Assembly: GCF_963678635.1 (NCBI RefSeq)
Contig: NC_087062.1
Coordinates: 81,076,751 to 81,136,750, forward strand
Length of the DNA stretch: 60,000 nt
DNA from: Symsagittifera roscoffensis
Taxonomy: Eukaryota; Xenacoelomorpha; Acoela; Convolutidae
Direction: 5' to 3'
The position numbers were made by a program, and so were the translations under genes. Below the pieces are notes generated by a model. It had not been told where the DNA came from. It did no database searches and saw only the letters and a program-made list of their open reading frames with translations. Shown here piece after piece: positions 55,881 to 60,000 of this stretch; position 1 is the first letter of the stretch, and each line of letters starts with the position of its first letter.

Positions 55881-57905
55881 CATTTCCCACTTTATTTAGA
55901 TTGTCAAAATAATCATTATGAAGTTGATCTACTTGGAACATCAACTTTCAAACCAATCCCATATTCTCAATGGATAAAAAATAACACCCAACAAAAACGA
56001 ACAAAACAACACCCGCCTAAGAAAGACCATTTTCCACTAATTGAAAAAGAAGATTTAACTGATAAAATAAATTTATCAGGACCACAAACAAATGATTCAA
56101 AATACACAATAAATCAAGTTTTTGACCTTCACGACCCACTTGATACAATACCCTTATCTAAATTCGAAATTGAAAACATTTTTCTCCCTCCAACAGAAAC
56201 GATTACAACTTCAACACTGAAACAATATCAAAATCTTGACCCGATAATTAGACAATTAAAATCATGGCACAAATATAAAACTAAACCTGTCAAGGCAGAT
56301 TCAACCATTCTAGGAAACAAAACACTCCTCCGATACTTTCGTAAATTTAACAACACAACAATTAACGAAAATACAGACCTTTTAGAGTATAACCTGAATG
56401 AATCTACAGTTCCCTGTCTCCCTTTAAGTATGATTCTTATAGCTTTTAATATTTCACATACGCAAAATATTAAAGGACACTCTGGATCAGAAAAAACATA
56501 TTCAAATTTTATACAAAATTTTTACTTCCCAAATGCACCAATTTGGATAAAAGTACTATGCAATGACTGTATAGTATGTCAACTAAATAAACCTTACCCA
56601 AATCAAAAACAAATAGCACAAAAACAAGATTTTAAAGGACAAAGCTTGTACTTTAACCATCGTATCTCATTTGATACCAAAGGACCAATTTCACCCTCAT
56701 CCGAAGGAAACTCCTACATTATGGTAATTGTTGACGCATTTACACATTATGTAGCACTTAACCCAGTACCACATTGTAACGCTTATTACGCTTACACAAC
56801 ACTCTATGAACACTGGATAGCAAAATTCGGACTACCAGAAATTTTAGTTACAGACAACGGTACAGAATTCATAAATAATGAAATTATCACACTATGTCAT
56901 TTATATAACATTAAACACAAACCACGTACATCTCATGCACCTTGGACAAACGGCTTAGTCGAAGGTATGAACCGTTCATTACAAGAATATCTTAGATGTA
57001 TCATCAACGGAAATGATACAAAATATACCGAATGGTCAGCAGATGTAAAATTATTTCCCTTAGCATATAATTCACAAATTACGACAACTTTAGGAATATC
57101 ACCATATGAAATGGTTTTTAACCAAAAGCCACGCAAACCAATAATGTTTACAGCAAATTCTCATAAAAACGCACAAGGTTATTTTCAACCAAATAAAGAC
57201 TCAATTTGTTATAACCTACCTTTACATACACACGATGAAGATCATTTTCATCACCCACAAATTCTTAAACTAGCCTCCGGTACACACACCGAATGGATTC
57301 TAAATAGAGATAAAAAACACAATGAAATTTATCAAAAAATAACAAAAAAGTTATTACAAAGACAAAACATTAATGAACAAATCAATTCACGTTTTACACC
57401 AGCTTCCGAATTAAAAATTGGAACATTTGTTTTAATACCTAATTTTAATACTCAAAAAGGAATTTCTAAAAAATTACAACCCCTTCGAAAAGGACCATAC
57501 CAAATAATTGCAAAACCCACTGATGTCACATATAAAATTACCGACTCAAACAAAAAAGAAATCGTTCAACATCGAAACAACCTATTACCTTATTACCCAA
57601 AAGAATACGCACTCCGCGAATTAACTCAATTATATTCTTTCACAGGATTAAAAATCATTCAAAATGAACCACATCTGAATAACACAGAACAAAATGATAA
57701 CGCCACCAAAAACAATACACAAAACCATAAAGAATCCCCAAAACAAAGAAAAAATAGAAAAATGACCGAACAAATAATACCCCAAGAACAAATAGACAAA
57801 TCAGAAAATAGAAAAACAAAAAGACTCCGAAATCAACCACGTAAAAACTATAAAATATTCATCCCCCAATCTAAAATTTTAAAGAAAGTGGAATTTCAAA
57901 AGTAA
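55881..57905 (+). CDS. Integrase part of the same Gag-Pol frame (after the in-frame stop)
   Basis: The frame is identical to that of 49,713-55,880 and has no further stop until 57,903-57,905. The first ATG is at 56,430, but it lies inside the zinc-binding domain, so an independent start there would lose the domain's N-terminal side. Numbering from 49,713: H2249 and H2256, C2286 and C2289 form the HHCC domain. D2321 (FDTKGP), D2381 (TDNGTEF) and E2417 (NGLVEGMN) form the DDE triad with D-X35-E spacing. A GPY/F-type segment (LRKGPYQIIAKP) follows, then a polar Lys-rich tail. It inserts the element cDNA into chromosomal DNA. Expression must rely on readthrough of TAA, or this copy carries a single nonsense mutation. 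Confidence 0.92.
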   Translation, partial: HFPLYLDCQNNHYEVDLLGTSTFKPIPYSQWIKNNTQQKRTKQHPPKKDHFPLIEKEDLTDKINLSGPQTNDSKYTINQVFDLHDPLDTIPLSKFEIENIFLPPTETITTSTLKQYQNLDPIIRQLKSWHKYKTKPVKADSTILGNKTLLRYFRKFNNTTINENTDLLEYNLNESTVPCLPLSMILIAFNISHTQNIKGHSGSEKTYSNFIQNFYFPNAPIWIKVLCNDCIVCQLNKPYPNQKQIAQKQDFKGQSLYFNHRISFDTKGPISPSSEGNSYIMVIVDAFTHYVALNPVPHCNAYYAYTTLYEHWIAKFGLPEILVTDNGTEFINNEIITLCHLYNIKHKPRTSHAPWTNGLVEGMNRSLQEYLRCIINGNDTKYTEWSADVKLFPLAYNSQITTTLGISPYEMVFNQKPRKPIMFTANSHKNAQGYFQPNKDSICYNLPLHTHDEDHFHHPQILKLASGTHTEWILNRDKKHNEIYQKITKKLLQRQNINEQINSRFTPASELKIGTFVLIPNFNTQKGISKKLQPLRKGPYQIIAKPTDVTYKITDSNKKEIVQHRNNLLPYYPKEYALRELTQLYSFTGLKIIQNEPHLNNTEQNDNATKNNTQNHKESPKQRKNRKMTEQIIPQEQIDKSENRKTKRLRNQPRKNYKIFIPQSKILKKVEFQK

Positions 57906-58503
57906 TTTTAACATTATACTTCACAATTTTGAAACCTCCGAAACATTTTTCATTTACATTTTTCAAAATAACATGCTGACAAGTACGCAATAATTCTAGT
58001 TCAAAATAGACCAATAGGATTCATCCAATCCGTCACTTTCTCTAACTCAAACTAAGACCAATTAGACGAATCATATAGAACTCCAGGCACATCTATAACT
58101 ATAACTTTACGACCTCCAGGTCAAAAATAAGCAAACCACTCCAACTTGACAACTAAAATAAATATCACCATAATACCGTACCCCTCCCTTATCTAATAAC
58201 CCAAAGATCAACAATATTTCCCCAACTCAGACCACGAATACCCCCAAAACAAATTTGTTAACTTAGCCTAAAGTAACAAAATGAACATTTTAATTAGCCT
58301 AAAGCATAAAAATCTCACCATACCCCGGATCATTTGACAAACAAAAATAAAGAAAAAGACGACCTCCCAATCACCATGAAAATTGCCCCCAACAATTTTT
58401 TACAAAACTCAACCCACTTGTCAAAAAACTAATAAATAATCCGACCACACTAGAAAATCGCCTCGAACAGCAAAAAATATTCGACCAAGAGATCATTTCT
58501 TAA
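57906..58503 (+). other. Spacer after pol
   Basis: About 600 nt of A/C-rich sequence without a sizeable frame. It contains a short direct repeat TTAGCCTAAAG (about 58,263 and 58,299). It could hold a splice acceptor or an internal promoter for the downstream ORFs; nothing decisive is visible. Confidence 0.4.
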
Positions 58504-58734
58504 ATGCTCTTCTCTCAATCAGTTACTCAAATACTCATAAATTTTAAACATTTTTTTACAATACTTGAAACCTTTATAATATTTCTTTTTGATATACTTG
58601 AATCTTTTCTAATAATCCTAATCATTTTTTGTAACTTTTTTTTAATTTTCTACACTATACTCGAACTATTCCTCCAACTTTCCAAAACCCTTGATTACAT
58701 CCACAGGTACGATTCATATAACTTGTCTAAATGA
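58504..58734 (+). CDS. Small hydrophobic ORF A (76 aa)
   Basis: Begins with an ATG directly after a TAA. Two long hydrophobic stretches (FFTILETFIIFLFDI and FLIILIIFCNFFLIFYTIL), then LSKTLDYIHRYDSYNLSK. Its stop overlaps the next start as ATGA. Caution: this part is T-rich, and T-rich DNA gives Phe/Leu/Ile by chance. If real, it would be a small membrane protein; no family is recognised. Confidence 0.35.
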   Translation: MLFSQSVTQILINFKHFFTILETFIIFLFDILESFLIILIIFCNFFLIFYTILELFLQLSKTLDYIHRYDSYNLSK

Positions 58735-58919
58735 TACGAAAAATTTTCAGTAGAACTGATATTTTTTTATTGTTTGTAATTTTCATAGCATTCTTATCAT
58801 CCCTCATTTTGACAATATGTAAATGTATAAAGAAAGCAATCTTCACATTTGCCCTAGCAACAATCCTCCTAATTCTTTTTTTAGAAGAATATTATAATAA
58901 ACATAAACCTTCCCACTAA
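58731..58919 (+). CDS. Small hydrophobic ORF B (62 aa)
   Basis: Starts in the ATGA overlap with ORF A. Two predicted membrane segments (IFLLFVIFIAFLSSLILTI and IFTFALATILLILFL) flank a Cys/Lys turn (CKCIKKA). Overlaps the following frame by 13 nt. The tight stop-start spacing is compatible with termination-reinitiation. No family recognised. Confidence 0.35.
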   Translation: MIRKIFSRTDIFLLFVIFIAFLSSLILTICKCIKKAIFTFALATILLILFLEEYYNKHKPSH

Positions 58920-60000
58920 AGAAACAATTCAAAAATCCATCAAAAATTGCTACCCAACAGTCACAAAGTCAGTCTTCACCGACATCATCCCAAGATAACC
59001 AAACACCACCTTCAATTACTCAAAATCCTCAAACATCTACACGAATTTCTTTTCAAGACAATCCATACACTTTTGAAGAACGACATGCTCGTTTATCAGA
59101 ACCACTAGAACCAGTTCAACGACAAGCACCTCTAAGCGAACCAACATATAACCTATACCCAATACTACCACAAGAACTAAGTAGAATAAGAAATCCTAGT
59201 CAAAACCAAGATACAGTCGAAATAAATAGACAAATTATACATCCTCGACGAAACAGAAATTTTCAAACTCCCCGAGTTCATTTTGATATACCTCAATCCC
59301 CATCACAAAACACTCCAGAAAACCCCATTGGTATATTACCAGAAACCCCTACGCTTCTTTCACAGCGTAGCACCTCAAGCCTACCATCAGATTACTTAGG
59401 TTCAACACCAACATCTGAACAAATACGTGAAAATCCCTTTAACCCCCCAAACCAGGCATCACGACTACCATATTGGACAACACATTCATTTACACAAGGT
59501 GAATTAAATTTAGTCAATAATCCAATAGATATTTCTACGGATACAACAACATCCTCATCACTACCAGAAACGTTATCACTACCATCAACACCATCAATAA
59601 GCCAGATTTCACCACCACCTTTTAACTTAAATTTTCCAAATAATCTCGACGCCAGATATCGAGAACAATCATCAATAAATATTCCTTTAAGACTAGATTG
59701 GAATACATTTACAGCACCTCCACCATTATTTGGACAACATCAAGAAAGTAACCGCCTTCATAACTGGGCACTTAATAGATTACAATATCGCCAAGATATT
59801 CACAACGATATCCGTGATCACAATATTCAAATACTCCAACAAAACAGTTTACAATTAAAGTTTGAAATCACAGTTAAGTTAAATAATATTACCCAACATC
59901 CCTACCCATTAAATCCACCTAACATAACAGCTCAATCACTACCACCACCGTTTATAACTACTGAAGTAATATACAAATACGACAGATATACCAAAAACAC
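58907..60000 (+). CDS. Large Ser/Pro/Gln-rich ORF, partial at window end, no ATG
   Basis: Open from the stop at 58,904-58,906 to the window edge: at least 364 codons without an in-frame ATG. N-terminal part Ser/Gln/Pro-rich and apparently disordered (QSQSQSSPTSSQ), then EERHARLSEPLEPVQRQAPL and many TP/SP motifs. A more ordered, Asn/Leu-rich end follows (RLHNWALNRLQYRQDIHND, LKFEITVKLNNI). Codon use is the same A-rich style as gag-pol, so it belongs to the element or a related one. It lies in the -1 frame relative to ORF B with a 13-nt overlap. No canonical X-XXY-YYZ slippery heptamer is present, so splicing or a non-AUG start is equally possible. Not recognisable as an envelope protein; it could instead be the start of an adjacent element. 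Confidence 0.55.

Noticed and set aside
56430-57905. Integrase as an independent gene starting at the ATG at 56,430
   Set aside because: The frame is open and continuous upstream to the TAA at 55,878, and this ATG falls inside the zinc-binding region; the piece is the rest of Gag-Pol.
58904-58920. Programmed -1 frameshift site joining ORF B to the long 3' ORF
   Set aside because: The overlap contains no X-XXY-YYZ heptamer in the right phase; splicing or another start cannot be excluded, so no site is annotated.

Overview
This is a repeat-dominated, intron-containing animal (invertebrate-type) genome segment of low GC. Evidence: seven-transmembrane receptor exons with GT-AG introns, Ty3/Gypsy LTR retrotransposons, hAT-like miniature elements, long satellite arrays and a 200-N scaffold gap. 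I cannot name the species. No rRNA, tRNA, CRISPR or bacterial operon signal is present.

Layout. 1-8.3 kb: a degenerate ~25-bp satellite organised in ~1.3-kb higher-order units. Each unit carries one ~410-bp hAT-like miniature element between the same 8-bp flanking repeats. 8.5-9.7 kb: a truncated receptor gene (minus strand). 10.6-10.9 kb: a 22-bp minisatellite. 11.3-28.3 kb: a ~17-kb array of a 42-bp satellite, cut by an assembly gap. 29.7-30.1, 32.0, 33.2-33.5, 44.6-45.0 and 46.05 kb: dispersed relatives of the miniature element. 31.2-31.9 kb: the 3' exon of a rhodopsin-class receptor (plus strand). 33.9-41.9 kb: a decayed minus-strand Ty3/Gypsy complex with three 213-bp LTRs, one full-length internal region and one gag-only internal region. 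45.1-46.7 kb: an apparently complete two-exon receptor of 387 aa (minus strand), paralogous to the truncated one.

47.6-60 kb: a large, A-rich Ty3/Gypsy-type element on the plus strand, running off the window. It has a possible 5' LTR and primer-binding site, a ~1.2-kb structured leader, a small basic ORF, and a giant Gag-Pol frame (49713-57905). That frame is broken by a single in-frame TAA between RNase H and integrase; all visible catalytic motifs are intact on both sides. Downstream of pol lie two tiny hydrophobic ORFs joined by an ATGA stop-start overlap. A Ser/Pro/Gln-rich ORF of at least 364 codons with no ATG follows. This unrecognised 3' module is the best candidate here for something undescribed.

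The host genes seen are receptors and two unrecognised exon-like ORFs flanking the LTR complex. Everything else is mobile or tandem DNA whose copies share junctions, so segments can be ordered in time (insertion, then amplification).
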